Positions 50,820 through 62,169 of a stretch of 64,000 nt of DNA are shown one piece after another; positions within the stretch are counted from its first letter, which is position 1; the number at the start of each line of letters is the position of its first letter. Below the pieces are notes generated by a model, which saw only the letters and a program-made list of their open reading frames with translations, was not told the origin of the DNA and did no database searches. The translations under genes and the position numbers were made by a program. Source of the DNA: Agrypnia vestita (Eukaryota; Arthropoda; Insecta; Trichoptera; Phryganeidae); assembly GCA_016648135.1 (NCBI GenBank), contig JADDOH010001573.1, positions 78,823 through 142,822 of the forward strand, in the 5' to 3' direction.

Positions 50820-51210
50820 AACGACGTATCACAACAGACCAAACAATTGACTACTAACAATATCATTGAGATGAGACTGTGATCAAACGACGAGAAACTT
50901 AAATATACGAATCGCATCGCTATTGCCCAAAAAATATCAAGTTCTCCGAATTTGCCAATCATGTAATTAACACTAATCATTCTTTCGATAGTCATAAATT
51001 GAAACTACTCCAATCGGTTCCTCATAGAGGATGGATAACGAATAGTTTGGAAACCTTTGAAATCCTAAAAAAATTTAATTCTAAATACACTCATTAATAA
51101 TATCACAGTTCAGTCCACTTCACCAATCCAAGACCTTTTTGCCAAAAAAATATCCCTCCCCACCGCGCGCCCCTTACCTACCCGATTAGGTTGATAAATT
51201 TTGTATTTAA
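50820..51210 (+). pseudogene. Penelope-like element C-terminus, third family
   Basis: At about 50925 a frame reads FSEFANHVINTNHSFDSHKL, then KLLQSVPHRGWITNSLETFE and ILKKFNSKY before a stop. S.FA.H....NHSF.......L......LE.FEI is the second half of the PLE GIY-YIG nuclease with the catalytic E in LETFE. The YIG half upstream is broken. A T-rich 3' UTR follows. Confidence 0.72.
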
Positions 51211-51585
51211 TTTAGTTATTATCTGCTCCTCTCGAAAATATAGTAGTAATTAATAACTCATAATGTGTGTGTGTATTACAAAGTTAAAATAAAACATATT
51301 TTAAATTAGACTAACAATTTCAAAATAGAAGTGACAAATGTGCCAAAACTCGGCCAAATATAACAAACGACTGTGTCCTTATTATCGTCATAATATTATA
51401 TCGAACAATTATGTAAAATGTTATCCATAGACCTTTCATGTCTCCATCATATTCTATATAAATAAAAAAAAATGAAAGTGAACGAACAATTTATCAATAA
51501 AATCGAGGCCTTTGAGAAGTGATTCTATAGACGCATACAAAAAGTTTCCTCAGTTACGAATACCCTCTGGTCTATGTAATTGCAG
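51211..51585. other. Probable PLE 3' region, otherwise unassigned
   Basis: Follows the PLE reading frame; GTGTGTGTGT at 51267-51276. No clear tail motif. Confidence 0.35.
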
Positions 51586-51589
51586 GGTC

Positions 51590-51700
51590 CATCATCAGGG
51601 CTGATGTGATTATCATCACACACTATCCCAGAAATACGACACACTATCCCAGAAAACTCAGACTAGAAGATTTTGAACGCTGTGAAAACCTAAGAAGATT
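51590..51700 (+). repeat. Partial copy of the 14456-14680 foldback
   Basis: CATCATCAGGGCTGATGTGA, CACTATCCCAGAAAACTCAG and GAAGATTTTGAACGC match the right arm and flank of the element at 14456-14680; CACACTATCCCAGAAA is itself doubled here. Confidence 0.65.
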
Positions 51701-51704
51701 ATTA

Positions 51705-53100
51705 TCATTTATAATTTTCAAATGTAGAAACTATGTATTTAAGTTTTTTAATTTGTTTTGGTATGTAAGTGTTTTGGATTGTAAATACATTTCCGAAACA
51801 AATTATGCTTTTAATGGCGCTATTTGCCGTCAAAGAAATAATCAATCCAATGATTACTATCGGCCAATTCTCTGAAAGGGTTGTAATTTTCAAGATCGAT
51901 ATCTATGAGAAGATAGTTGAAGTGTGGAGACAAGATGTTTGGAATTTCCAGTTGCATAACTGACGAACGTCAATCGGACGACGCGTCAACACTTGCAGAT
52001 CTCATTAAGATAAACAAAAATCAGCTAGACAGATAAACAGAAAACAACAGAAGATGACAAATGGGTTTTTTGCTCGAATATAAGAAAACAAAAAAATTGA
52101 CTTAATCCTGGTCAAAAAGCAGTTCCCACACTAAAACCCACATTTATATGGTGGGATTTGAAAAAAGTTTTACTCAAAAATTCTGTTTTATAATTACGTC
52201 ATTTATTGGCATATCTCATACTTTGGAATATTTATTTTTAAATAATAATTAAGACGTTTTTATTAAAAACCTAACTATTAATTAGTGAGTAATGCCTCGA
52301 AATACGGGAATAAATAGAATATACTGCTTAAAATCATCTCATTATATAAATAAAAATCGATTTCAAATAAACAAAAAACGTACAAATTAAAAAAAAATTA
52401 AAACATTATAACTTTATTAATATCGAACATTTCTTAATTATCTAGATAATGAAGTAAAATTTATACGTATAAAAAAACATATTAGGCGAACATATAAATA
52501 TTCATTAAAACTTTGTTTCGCCTAGGACACTAAAAATGCCTGTCGATTAATGCTTATATTTTCTTAATTATTACAAATAGTGTTCAGTTTATTACTTTCA
52601 TATAAGAACAAAGGCTTTATCTAAGTAATTAATCTAAAAAAATTGCAGTCTAGAATATACATTCTGATATAAATGAATAAGAAAAACGCTGAAATATGCA
52701 ATTTGCAGTGAATGTCCAGCCTTAAGATATCGTACCAATAAAATAACAAATATACTATTGAGATTTGGAAATGGAGCTGCGTAGTGTTGCATATCGCAGC
52801 GAAATGAAAGATGCGGTCTTACGCAGCTGACAGATTTATGGTTCATTAGCTTGTCGGAGGATGCGCGGATATTATGAAAATAGCGGACTGCACTTGTGAC
52901 TTTATTATTTTCCTGATTATGTCAGGCATATTTGCGAGCGGTTTTGTATTGAGCGGCCATGCATATTATGAAGAAAGCGGTCTTGATTCCGACTATGTGA
53001 GGTGTACAAATTTAAACTGTGGTGCCCCTGGACTTAACTATTACTAGTTGATGCATAGTTATGCACCGTTTTCTAAAAACTATATACGCAAGATATTGTT
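51705..53100. other. No recognisable feature
   Basis: Short open frames on both strands at 51705-51963 overlap; none has a motif. Confidence 0.4.
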
Positions 53101-53104
53101 ATTA

Positions 53105-53235
53105 TTCAAGATATATAATAGATGTCTCATAGAGACGAAATTATTTTTTTACGGGAAAGGTATGGTGGAAGTCTTTTTTTATGGGTGTTCATAATATACC
53201 TATCGTACGAATAGGTTAAGTGATCACTGTATACA
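53105..53235 (+). repeat. FB1 arm, left orientation
   Basis: TATAATAGATGTCTCATAGA, GTGTTCATAATATACC and TTAAGTGATCACTGTATACA match the arm at 27382. No mirror arm found nearby. Confidence 0.7.
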
Positions 53236-53239
53236 ATGT

Positions 53240-53490
53240 AACGTTCACTATTCCACCAACAATAGAATACCACATCTATACAAATAGAGATTTATGCTTT
53301 TTGCTTCTTATACCTCATAATTATTTGAGCCATCTGGTAGCGTTTGTGACAGACATTATTACGCAGAGAATTATATATTTTGATTATACCAAAGACAAAT
53401 GTGATATAGTTATGGTTGCACTCATTTTTTTTCAGATGATAATTAAATATACAAATATTAGTTCGTATATAAATATATTAAATCTTATAT
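53240..53490. other. No recognisable feature
   Basis: The 97-codon frame at 53220-53513 starts inside the FB1 arm and is not a gene. Confidence 0.4.
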
Positions 53491-53494
53491 TCAT

Positions 53495-53755
53495 ACTCCG
53501 ACGCCCTTTCTAGTTGTTTGCCCACGAGACGTCCCTGCGACTGATAAACGAAGGAAAGCTGCATACTTCGGATATCTACAAATTTACATAGGTCATTAAT
53601 ATATAATAAGAATAAGATTGGGCTCAGTACACTACCCTGGGGTACGCCAAATAAAACTGTTTTATTGGAACTAACATGTTCCTTTATTATTACTAAATGC
53701 GTTCAATTTTTTAGTTCTATTTTTCTATTTTTCTGAACCAGTTTAGCGTCTTATT
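53495..53755 (-). pseudogene. LINE reverse transcriptase, central palm motif
   Basis: The minus strand reads LVIIKEHVSSNKTVLFGVPQ and GSVLSPILFLLYINDLCKFV. G.PQGSVLSP.LF..YINDL is the most conserved block of jockey/CR1-type reverse transcriptases, just before the catalytic FADD box. The FADD box is replaced by unrelated sequence, so the copy is broken about 20 residues after the block. Confidence 0.88.
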
Positions 53756-53759
53756 TATG

Positions 53760-55125
53760 TTAAGTATTTAAAAGCAAACAAGTGTTATTCTATTTTATGT
53801 ATAAATAATTAAATAAATAATTTAAAGATAATGTGACTTGGCAGAATGTAGATTTATCTTCTCCCGTCCGTACCCCATCTTGATATATAATGTGAATCTA
53901 TTGGACAAGACTGGCATATAAATATAGTACATACCTAATTTATGAACCTTGTTCTAATGGACAAAATTTCAAACACCGTGTCATAATTAGCTTTATTAAA
54001 TTTTGTCAAAGCCGTCGTCTGGTAATAAATAATTTCAAGAAAATGTCACTAATGCGAATTGAAATATCAAAGTTACCCGGGTTTATTCGCATCAGTCTGG
54101 GTAGCTGTGTGTTTTTTAAATTTTCAGCCATTAGCGAGATATAAAATCAAATGTTCCAGTAAGCTTGCAATGTCCTGAAATATCTAAGGAAAGCTATAAT
54201 TTTCCTGGACAGCTATCTCCTGACATTTCAAATGGCGGTGAAATAGATAGTGAAAGTGGCTAGATCAATAACTATGTTTTTTAATAATAATATACGAGTA
54301 CAGTGTGTAACAGAGCCAGATTACAACAATTTTAGAGGGAAGGATAGGTTTATGTTAGGTTAGGTCAGAATATATTTAAAAAGATCAATTTATTTTGTTT
54401 TGTGTGCTCTATTTATTTTAATAATTTTTGTCTACATACCTTATTCTTTTATTCTTCTTTCTATTATGTATAGCTTGTACTAAAATTTCATATGTGTATA
54501 TAGAACACGTATATAGAATTTTTGGGACTGCACTAACCTTCCCGCACACTGGAATAAAGACATAAATAAATTAAATTAAATTATGAGTCAAAAATGTGCA
54601 AAAAAACAATGTTCTAATACAAAGTAAGCAACCTCAAACGCTTTTTCTTAAATATTTTTGATCTATTTTTCATAATATTATATAACACAGCACATTTCGT
54701 CAATTTTGTCATGAATAATGTATAAAATAAAAATATTGTAACATGATGAACAATAATAATATAAAAAAATTGAGTTCTAACGTTGCCTCTGAAAATAATG
54801 GGTAGGGTGTCACCATTGAAAGCGCTTGGCTTACATATTATAACTCAACAGTGGATAAAAGCTTAGTGTTTAAATTAAATTGTTTATATAAAATAAAAAT
54901 TGGTAGAAGTCAATTTGTTTCACACACAATAAATTTACACACAGTAAATATTTAATTTTTGTTATGAAATATATGTTTGTGTAAAAATTCTTGCTTCAGT
55001 TGAATGACTGCAGGCGTCAGCTATACCTATGTTTATATATTTTGGAAAAATGTGCATTTGCGAGTTATTTATGCTGTATTAGTTGAAGTGCTACAATATA
55101 AAAATAATAATAATTCAAGACCTAT
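53760..55125. other. No gene; TTAGG tract and possible LINE end
   Basis: TTATGTTAGGTTAGGTCAG at about 54350. CTGCACTAACCTTCCCGCAC followed by an A-rich end AATAAATTAAATTAAATTAT (54530-54585) looks like a retroelement 3' end without coding part. Confidence 0.4.
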
Positions 55126-55128
55126 ATA

Positions 55129-55664
55129 CAGTGTTATTTCGAAAACATTAATAACCTCGCAGGACTTTATTCCTCCCTTGATTATGAGTCGAAAATGTTC
55201 AAGCTATTATGACCTAATATCAATAATTAAGGAGATATGCGACATCAAAGTTTGCATTTTTTTTCAATATTTCTGAATTATTTTTTGTAAAACGTTGGAC
55301 TATCATCATAGTAACTCATATTGAATACTTAAAATACAGTCGCTTTAACACAAGTCAAATAATAAAATAAAAACCTTAGAATTCCGGTTGGAAAACATTC
55401 CAATTGGAATTTTTAAGGGTTTTTATCGTTTTATTTAACGTGTATTGAAACGAATGAATATTTCGTAATCGATATTAGTTACTGTAAATATAGTCCAACG
55501 TTTTACAAAAAATAAGTCAGAAATATTGAAAAAAAATGCAAACTTTGATGTCGCATATCTTCTTAACTATTGATATTAGATCACAATACCTTGAGCATTT
55601 TCGACTCATAATCAAGGGAGGAATATAGTCCTGCGAGGTTATTAATGTTTTCCAAATAACCCTG
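55129..55664. mobile_element. Long-TIR MITE (family M), copy 2
   Basis: Ends CAGTGTTATTTCGAAAAC and, minus strand, CAGGGTTATTTGGAAAAC between TA dinucleotides (55127-55128, 55665-55666). Inner blocks TTGATTATGAGTCGAAAATG, AAGGAGATATGCGACATCAA and AAACGTTGGACTATCAT match copy 1 at 43320 and recur inverted in the other arm. 536 bp. Confidence 0.88.
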
Positions 55665-55818
55665 TATATATGTATATGTCGGGACATATCAGGGATTTTT
55701 TAATTTTTTCCTCAAATAATAGCTACTTATATTTTAACAAGCCTCTCCCAACTCCAATATTAAAGTGCCTCTAGCTGTAAATTTGTAAAATTATCGACAC
55801 CTGATTTTTATTTTGTTT

Positions 55819-55950
55819 ACTATCAAAAATGACGGTACTTTTATATGTCGGTTCCTAAAAAATTATTTATTTGTTTATAAAAAAAAGAAAAAATATACTA
55901 TAAAGAAGTAACAGACTGCCGGGCGGGCGCACAGACAATGAAATTATTAT
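55819..55950 (-). mobile_element. Helitron relic, end lost
   Basis: ATCAAAAATGACGGTACTTT then TATATGTCGGTTC matches 33866-33900, the sequence just inside the CTAG end of the Helitron at 33852. The CTAG end itself is replaced. Confidence 0.55.
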
Positions 55951-55959
55951 AATTGGGTC

Positions 55960-56258
55960 TGTTTAATATGTTTTTGTGTATTATGAGGAATAGTTGCATC
56001 AAGTTGTCGTTAAACCTTCCTTACAAAATAGCACGTAATTTATGACGGCGTTGCTTGTTGTATAAAACGATCCTGCAACATCCCGGCGGCGGCATTTTTG
56101 TTACATATAAAACGTGCGCAATTTTTTGACGGTAAACACATATAGCGCGTGATTTTTCATTTTTTTTGGGTCGATTTTCAATACATTTGGAATAACCTTG
56201 AAACCGATTACAAGGAATTTTTTCACCATCCATCCCGAATTATCGGGAGTCTACTGTG
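55960..56258 (-). mobile_element. Pogo/Tigger-like terminus
   Basis: Minus strand from 56256: CAGTAGACTCCCGATAATTC then GGGATGGATGG, the Tigger-style end. The 70-codon minus frame inside (MDGEKIPCNRFQGYSKCIEN...) does not resemble a transposase. Confidence 0.45.
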
Positions 56259-56264
56259 TTATAT

Positions 56265-57375
56265 AACCTTGAATTTCCTAAATATTTGTAAATGAAGATC
56301 AGTAGGTAGGTACCTACTCTTCATTTAATTTGAATTGGTAAATAGAACATTTGAATTTGCGTGCAAATTCTTTAACAACTGACAATCGACCTATTGTGAA
56401 AATTATGTTTTGTAACAATATAATGTGAATGATATTCAATATTTTTTTGGTGAAATAATAGCTTTAAATGTTGCTTTTCCTTTCAGGTTTGATGTGTAGT
56501 ATTATTATTTTTAAATTTTAATGTCAAATGTTATGTTCTTTCGTTTAATAAAATATATTCTCTTTTCAGAGCAATGCAAAACAGCTTTTATTTACACAAA
56601 CTAACAAATATTTGGGAAACCAGATTACATATTTTTTAATTGCTTAAGATTAGGTAGGTTCGCGAATAGATGTTTCGCATATTCGTGGTCAAATCGTGCA
56701 GGTAAATATAATCGAGGGTTATTAGCAATGCTCTCAGAATAACTCATGAATAGGCCTTTCTTCTCGGCAGCAAACTAGAGTGAGCTGGGATGTGTGGAAT
56801 TCCAAAAAGCCCTCGAGGAGTTGACAGACGCCGTTCAGCCGCTTTTTTGGGAGCCGAAGAATTTAACCTTGTGGCTAACTTTATCGCGGAAGAATAATAC
56901 ATTTTCAGGATTCTTTAAAAAAATATTAACTTTTTAACGCGAGATATATAAAAGTATTTTTCTTGTGTATTTTAGATGAGTTATTTTTGTTATACAGAAA
57001 CACAAATAACACTACTCAACACCCTTCCTCCTCTTGCTGAAAAATGTACCAACACCTTTTGTCCGGCTCCCGCAGTTTTCAAGAAAAACCGTTTAGCTTC
57101 GGGACAAATTATTATTTTTATTAATAATTAAGACATTTAAATAAATAAATTAACTTTATTTTAAAAATATTGTAACAATTTGGAATAAAAATAATCGAAT
57201 ATTTCAGAACTTGTTGAATAATTTGGAAACGATTGGAAATTGTTGAAAAAACGAGAATATATCGGAAGATGCTAAAAAATAATGTTCCGCATAAATTTGC
57301 AGCGCGGTGCTATATTTATAGTAATATTATATATATGTACATGACAGAGTTAAATATACTCTCTGTATATTTAAT
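56265..57375. other. No supported gene
   Basis: An open stretch of about 52 codons at 56779-56936 (with KALEELTDAVQPLFWEPKNL) has a protein-like look but no recognised family. Rest AT-rich. Confidence 0.35.
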
Positions 57376-57378
57376 TAA

Positions 57379-57484
57379 AACTAAGCTAATCGCCTGCGCT
57401 ATAAAAATTGGACTAAATTACTGATCTGGAATGAGACTCAAACCACTAATTAATAGTCTTAACCACTAAACTAACAAGCTATTC
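57379..57484 (-). mobile_element. tRNA-derived SINE, family 1, partial (minus)
   Basis: Minus strand: AGCTTGTTAGTTTAGTGGTT, AGTTTGAGTCTCATTCCAGA, CAATTTTTATAGCGCAGGCG. A box, B box and body are worn; the tail is missing. Confidence 0.75.
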
Positions 57485-57504
57485 GAATATATAAAATGTG
57501 GAAC

Positions 57505-57743
57505 ATAAAAGCAAAGGCAGCAATATCCAAAAAATTAAAGAAATGTTTTGAATGCTGTCGACGAGGATAAATAATTGAAAATGTACTGAATTCTAGATAT
57601 AAAGGTTTTTTTTTTTTCAAAACCATGTTTCCCATAAATTTATAGACTATGTTTCTTATAATGTCTCGAATACAGCACTCGAACTTAGCTATCCTCGATA
57701 CCTGCATTAATTTTTTTTTTAATATTGCTGTCTTTGCTTTTAT
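57505..57743. mobile_element. Foldback/MITE with ATAAAAGCAAAG ends
   Basis: ATAAAAGCAAAGGCAGCAAT at the left and, on the minus strand, ATAAAAGCAAAGACAGCAAT at the right, flanked by AAC on both sides (57502-57504, 57744-57746), a possible 3-bp target duplication. 239 bp. Related words at 44640-44835. Confidence 0.65.
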
Positions 57744-57904
57744 AACCTACATATATAAACCATTTTTTTCTGTATAAATATACAATAAATTCTCTATCTA
57801 TTAAATAAAGAAAGTTTTGTAATAATTAATGCATCGGAAAAAATAAACTATAATGTACCTACTTAACAATAAACGGTATATGTGTAAATAATATTTTTTC
57901 GATG

Positions 57905-58250
57905 TATTGTCACGAGATGGTAGAATTACAACGACTTACGCATTTCGACATGTCTCTAAATGACTTGGTTATTCTGGTATATTCTCGAAACATCGCGACG
58001 CGACATTTATCTATAAAAGGAGTCGGTTGGTTACTGCAACACTGTAATTGTTTTGACGTTTAACGTGTGTGACATTACCAGCAATAAAACCGTAGCGAGA
58101 GCAGCGTAACCAGTGCGTGTTTAATTGAGTGACAAATATTCGGACGAAGTACCTACGTGCGAAATTTAACAGGATATTTTCGAAAGTGATCGATGCTATA
58201 TGCTTTTGGAACATGGCTGTTACGCACGTTGATTCGAATTGAATCCTTAC
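57905..58250 (+). promoter_or_regulatory. Promoter-like region, possibly an LTR remnant
   Basis: TGTCACGAGATGG at 57909 resembles the start of the LTR candidate at 41581. TCTATAAAAGGAGTCGGTTG at about 58010 is a strong TATA box, with AATAAAACC near 58084. No clear right end. Confidence 0.3.
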
Positions 58251-58286
58251 GTGAAATGCAGTCTAGATGCTGTAAACTAATTTGAA

Positions 58287-58409
58287 ATGATCAAAATTCA
58301 AAGAGTATTAAATTCAGAGTGCATGGAATGCGAGGAGGTGATCTGGCATCTCGCGTGGGTGAAGAATGCAACTTCGAGAGATGTCTTGCAAGGCTCACAT
58401 ATCGCATGA
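58287..58409 (+). CDS. Candidate 40-codon open frame, unknown
   Basis: MIKIQRVLNSECMECEEVIW then HLAWVKNATSRDVLQGSHIA and stop. It lies about 275 bp downstream of the TATA box at 58010 and is less AT-rich than its surroundings. No family recognised; length alone makes chance likely. Confidence 0.15.
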   Translation: MIKIQRVLNSECMECEEVIWHLAWVKNATSRDVLQGSHIA

Positions 58410-58733
58410 TTTATTTAATACGATAACTTTCTTATATTTACACGATTTTATTTATTATTTGACATCTGCATCCAACTTTACATTAAATTCATTGCATGAT
58501 GATTTAATTTCAGTGTAGTAAAAAAATTAAATAAAAGATGCGAGATCACAGTATAATATGCGTTTGTTAATAAAATCAAAGGCGTGGGGTGCTTTTCTAT
58601 TGTTCATGCGAAGAAACAATGATATATTGAAAGTAAGATTGTGAAAGCAATTTTTTAGGTTGTAAAAAAACACGCCCCTTTTCTCTTTTTTGTCATCTTT
58701 TAAAAAGATATGTTTTTACTATTTTTTTATATT
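58410..58733. other. No recognisable feature
   Basis: AT-rich. Confidence 0.5.
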
Positions 58734-58734
58734 A

Positions 58735-59135
58735 CTAGCTGTGCCCGCGCGGTTTCGCACGGGTAGATTACTTTTACTTAGTAAGTTTTAGTAATATTTT
58801 ATCAATTTGTGTTTTAACTTTAACATATAGATATATGTTGTCGCAGATTTTTTGTAGAACTTTTTGAGTTCTACACTTTCTCTATAGAAAGTATTTAAAT
58901 TTTTCTTACCGTTAAGGCAGCGTTAATAAAAAACGCATCTTTTCGTCAAATTTTTTTATAAAATAGGTCACCACTAAAAGCCCTTTAATTTCAACGGGAT
59001 AATATATATAGCTTGTGTCCACTTGGAAAGTCCATTCTAAATATTGATGAAAGAATTTTTGAAATCGGATGAGTAGTTTCGGAGATTACTTCTTACATCC
59101 AAACTTACAAACTTTGTCTCTTTATAAAGTATAGA
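58735..59135 (-). mobile_element. Helitron, non-autonomous, both ends present
   Basis: On the minus strand it starts TCTATACTTTATAAAGAG and ends with hairpin CCCGTGCG-AAAC-CGCGCGGG then CACAGCTAG. It sits between A and T, without target duplication, as expected for rolling-circle Helitrons (5' TC, 3' CTRR, hairpin 5-10 bases before the end). At 401 bp it has no Rep/helicase gene. The inner GAAACTACTCATCCGATTTC block is typical of insect Helitron copies. Confidence 0.9.
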
Positions 59136-59139
59136 TTAT

Positions 59140-60027
59140 TCTCTTCGTCTATAAATAAGCATTAGGGTTTCGTATTAGTATTTTATTTTACTTTTCAACT
59201 CTAAGATTAGAAGTCCCTGAATATTTCTAACAAACGTATGATTCAACAACATACACATTGACATGAGATATATGACAAATTTCTGACGTGAACTAAGACA
59301 AATTGCATTTTATTTATTTGTTATAAGTTATATTTTCTTCACTGGCGTATTTTTTTTCTGTTGTTTATGCAATCCCTCCTTGGTGACCAATTTGTGCTAT
59401 TAAATTAGTTAAATTGACATGTTTTTTTTCTACTATTGAGAATATAGTACCAAATTGAGCCTATAAATTAAAATTAGAAGTTGTATTAATACTCTTTCTT
59501 TCGCTTAGCGTTTATGTGCGGGACGGCAATTAATACCTTTTACGTAAAATTTTGATTAATTGCAAAAAAGGTTATAAAACTCGATCACGTATATTTCATG
59601 GTGTAAGGTAGATGTTAAATTACTATAGTACAGCAATAAAATTAATCTCGTGTTTTATTATTGCAAAGGATACGCGTATACTATACGCTCCTTTTTCGAT
59701 ATGATTTGGTAATTATTTAAATTAATTATTTCCCATTAAAATTTAGCATTTAAATTTGGATAGGTACTGCATAGGGTGATGTTAAAAATCGATTTTGAAT
59801 ATATGCAAAAAAAGCATTTCTTCAAATTTTTTGATTGATTTATTTGCTTAACATGCACCTTATTATCTTTATGGCAATGTGGAAAGTTAAAAAAAGGTAA
59901 GGTAAGGTAGGAAAAAAGGTTAACGTTTGAGGAATCGAAGAACTAGATGTTTTCTGTGTTCACTAGTAGGTATTTTCGATTATAGCTTTGTTGAACTAGA
60001 ACTTAACGTTTTTTATGAATAGATTTT
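59140..60027. other. No recognisable feature
   Basis: AT-rich; AAGGTAAGGTAAGG at 59896-59909. Confidence 0.5.
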
Positions 60028-60035
60028 TTATCTAG

Positions 60036-60223
60036 CAGGGGCGTGCAGTGGGAACATCGCAGCATGACTTTTACGGAACCAATAATTTGGAAAAAAAATC
60101 GAAATACACCACATATTTCGTAATATTTCTATCACAATTGTTAACATAGCATTAACTATTTTTTTTTCCAAAATATACATTTACAAAAATGTCATGCTTC
60201 AATATACCCACTGCACACGCCTG
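60036..60223. mobile_element. hAT MITE
   Basis: Ends CAGGGGCGTGCAGTGGG and, minus strand, CAGGCGTGTGCAGTGGG, continuing to a shared AGCATGAC. 8-bp target duplications TTATCTAG (60028-60035) and ATATCTAG (60224-60231) match at 7 of 8. 188 bp, no coding capacity. Confidence 0.9.
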
Positions 60224-60231
60224 ATATCTAG

Positions 60232-60950
60232 ACATATCCAATAATACATAAAATATTTTTTTTTTGAAAATTATTTTTCTTCGCGAAACCCTGGTTTTTT
60301 ATTTAGCTTAGCTCGCGAAATTACTCGACGGGTATGTGTTAATATTACGTCTATAAGAATACCAGACTGGGTTTGAATTTCAAATAACCGAAACGATTCT
60401 TTCCCCTTTTTTGCAGCGTGTTGTGCATTACAGCACTCCTTATAGCACTATGATAATGGCGTGCTGCCGCCAACGCTCAATCCATCACAAGATTGACTCG
60501 GTAATGGCGGCCAATCTATACGTCACGAAACTGTAATGAAAATTCACTTTCGTACTCTAAATAACCTTCGTCTTATTTCCATATTCACCTTGTTATAAAG
60601 CCGTAATACTTGACAGGTAGGCACCCGCCAAGATTGTAAGTGCATACCGGATCATAAATGCTCCAGAAAACAACGCAGAAATAACATTTTTGATAAAAAT
60701 TTGATTCAAATTATAGATTATTATTTTCCAATTCTCAAATCAATCTTAAGAGGTACGTACCTTATATAAAAGATTCGGGCAGTGGGGAAATTTTGGTTAA
60801 CAAATAAATAATTGAAACCTTTTTATTGAATTCTAAAACTTCTTTTTTAAAAATAATTTAGAGAGCCTAAAACTAATTATACTATTGGCGACTGAAAGGA
60901 TTTCCCATTCGTATTACAATACAATTTGTACAATTAAACCATTTGAAAAT
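60232..60950. other. No recognisable feature
   Basis: A GC-richer patch at 60410-60530 has no motif I can name. Confidence 0.4.
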
Positions 60951-60953
60951 TTA

Positions 60954-61490
60954 AAAAAGTAACCTATAAAAACCTAGTATTTACTATACTCCCTTTCTTT
61001 GTAAATATAACAACAATTAAAGACAAATTAAAAGATATAACATAACACTAAACTTACAGTAATTTAATATATTTCTAAAATGTCAGATGTTTTGAGCTTT
61101 GATAAGACACTTCATGCTTTGAAGAGTAAATTCCAAAAACATTTGTCAGTCAATTTAGATTTTCAACATTCGTAGTGAAGTACCTATTATGTATACCGAC
61201 GGATTAATTCAAATTTAGAAAATATTCCGCGACGTTATCGGGCCGCCGTTGCTAACCAAACTTTTCTAATGATTCCAATTTGAAAAAACCAATAAAATTT
61301 TTAAAAATCCGAAATTATGCTATAATTATTAATTTTTTTTTACAAAATTTGACAGATCTTCATGATCGTCGCCACGAGTCTGCTTGCCAAGTTTCAGTTC
61401 GATTGGATCACGGGAAAAGGGTCAAAAATCGATCCAAAGTTTTTATTGATGGCAAGCAAGCAGACGCCACGAGTTAATATAAAGGGAGTA
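60954..61490 (+). repeat. Tandem repeat family T, unit 1
   Basis: Begins GTAACCTATAAAAACC and contains a core 60989-61488 that starts CTCCCTTTCTTTG and ends AAAGGGAG between TA dinucleotides. The core ends are short inverted repeats, as in Stowaway/mariner-like MITEs, but the 35 bp before the core is also shared by all copies, so the true border is uncertain. The next unit follows directly. Confidence 0.8.
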
Positions 61491-62164
61491 AAAAAGTAAC
61501 CCATAAAAACCAAGTTTTTACTATACTCCCTTTCTTTGTAAAATATAACAATAATTAAAGACGAATTAAAATATATAACATAACACTCAACTTACAGAAA
61601 TTTAATATATTTCTAAAATGTCAGATGTTTTGAGATGTCAAGATTTTGATAGATTCAATTATTATCAATATCGTACCTTATGAATTTCCAGCGTCAAATG
61701 ATTTAGTCAGAATCAGATTTGAGCAATGTAGAATTCTTCAAAACTAAGCATAAATCTAAAAGAAATAAATTATTATTTGATTTTTTCCCAAAAAACCCAA
61801 TTTTTCTGTCATCTGTGAACCAATTGTTTTGTAAATTTTCGAAATTCATAGTGATGTACCTATTATACCGACGGAGTAATTCAAATTTAGAAAATATTCC
61901 GCGACGTTATCGAGCCGCTATGCTAGTAATCAAACTTTTCTAATGATTCCAATTTGAAAAAATCAATAAAATTTCTAAAAATCCGAAATTATACTATAAT
62001 TATTAATTTTTTTAACGAAAATTTGATAGATCTTCGTGATCGTCGCCTCGAGTCTGCTTGCCAAGTTTTAGCTCGATTTGATAACGGGAAAAGGGTCAAT
62101 AATCGATCCAAAGTTTTTGTTGACGGCAAGCAAGCAGACGCCACGAGTTAAAATAAAGGGAGTA
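61491..62164 (+). repeat. Tandem repeat family T, unit 2
   Basis: Repeats unit 1 with about 130 extra bases in the middle (about 61650-61830). Core 61526-62162 again runs from CTCCCTTTCTTTG to AAAGGGAG between TA. Shared blocks include AAAATATTCCGCGACGTTAT and GCAAGCAAGCAGACGCCACG. The short open frames inside are present in both units and are not called as genes. Confidence 0.82.
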
Positions 62165-62169
62165 AAAAA

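Noticed and set aside
56779..56936. Possible exon with KALEELTDAVQPLFWEPKNL
   Set aside because: No family recognised, frame choice uncertain, and no supporting splice pair.
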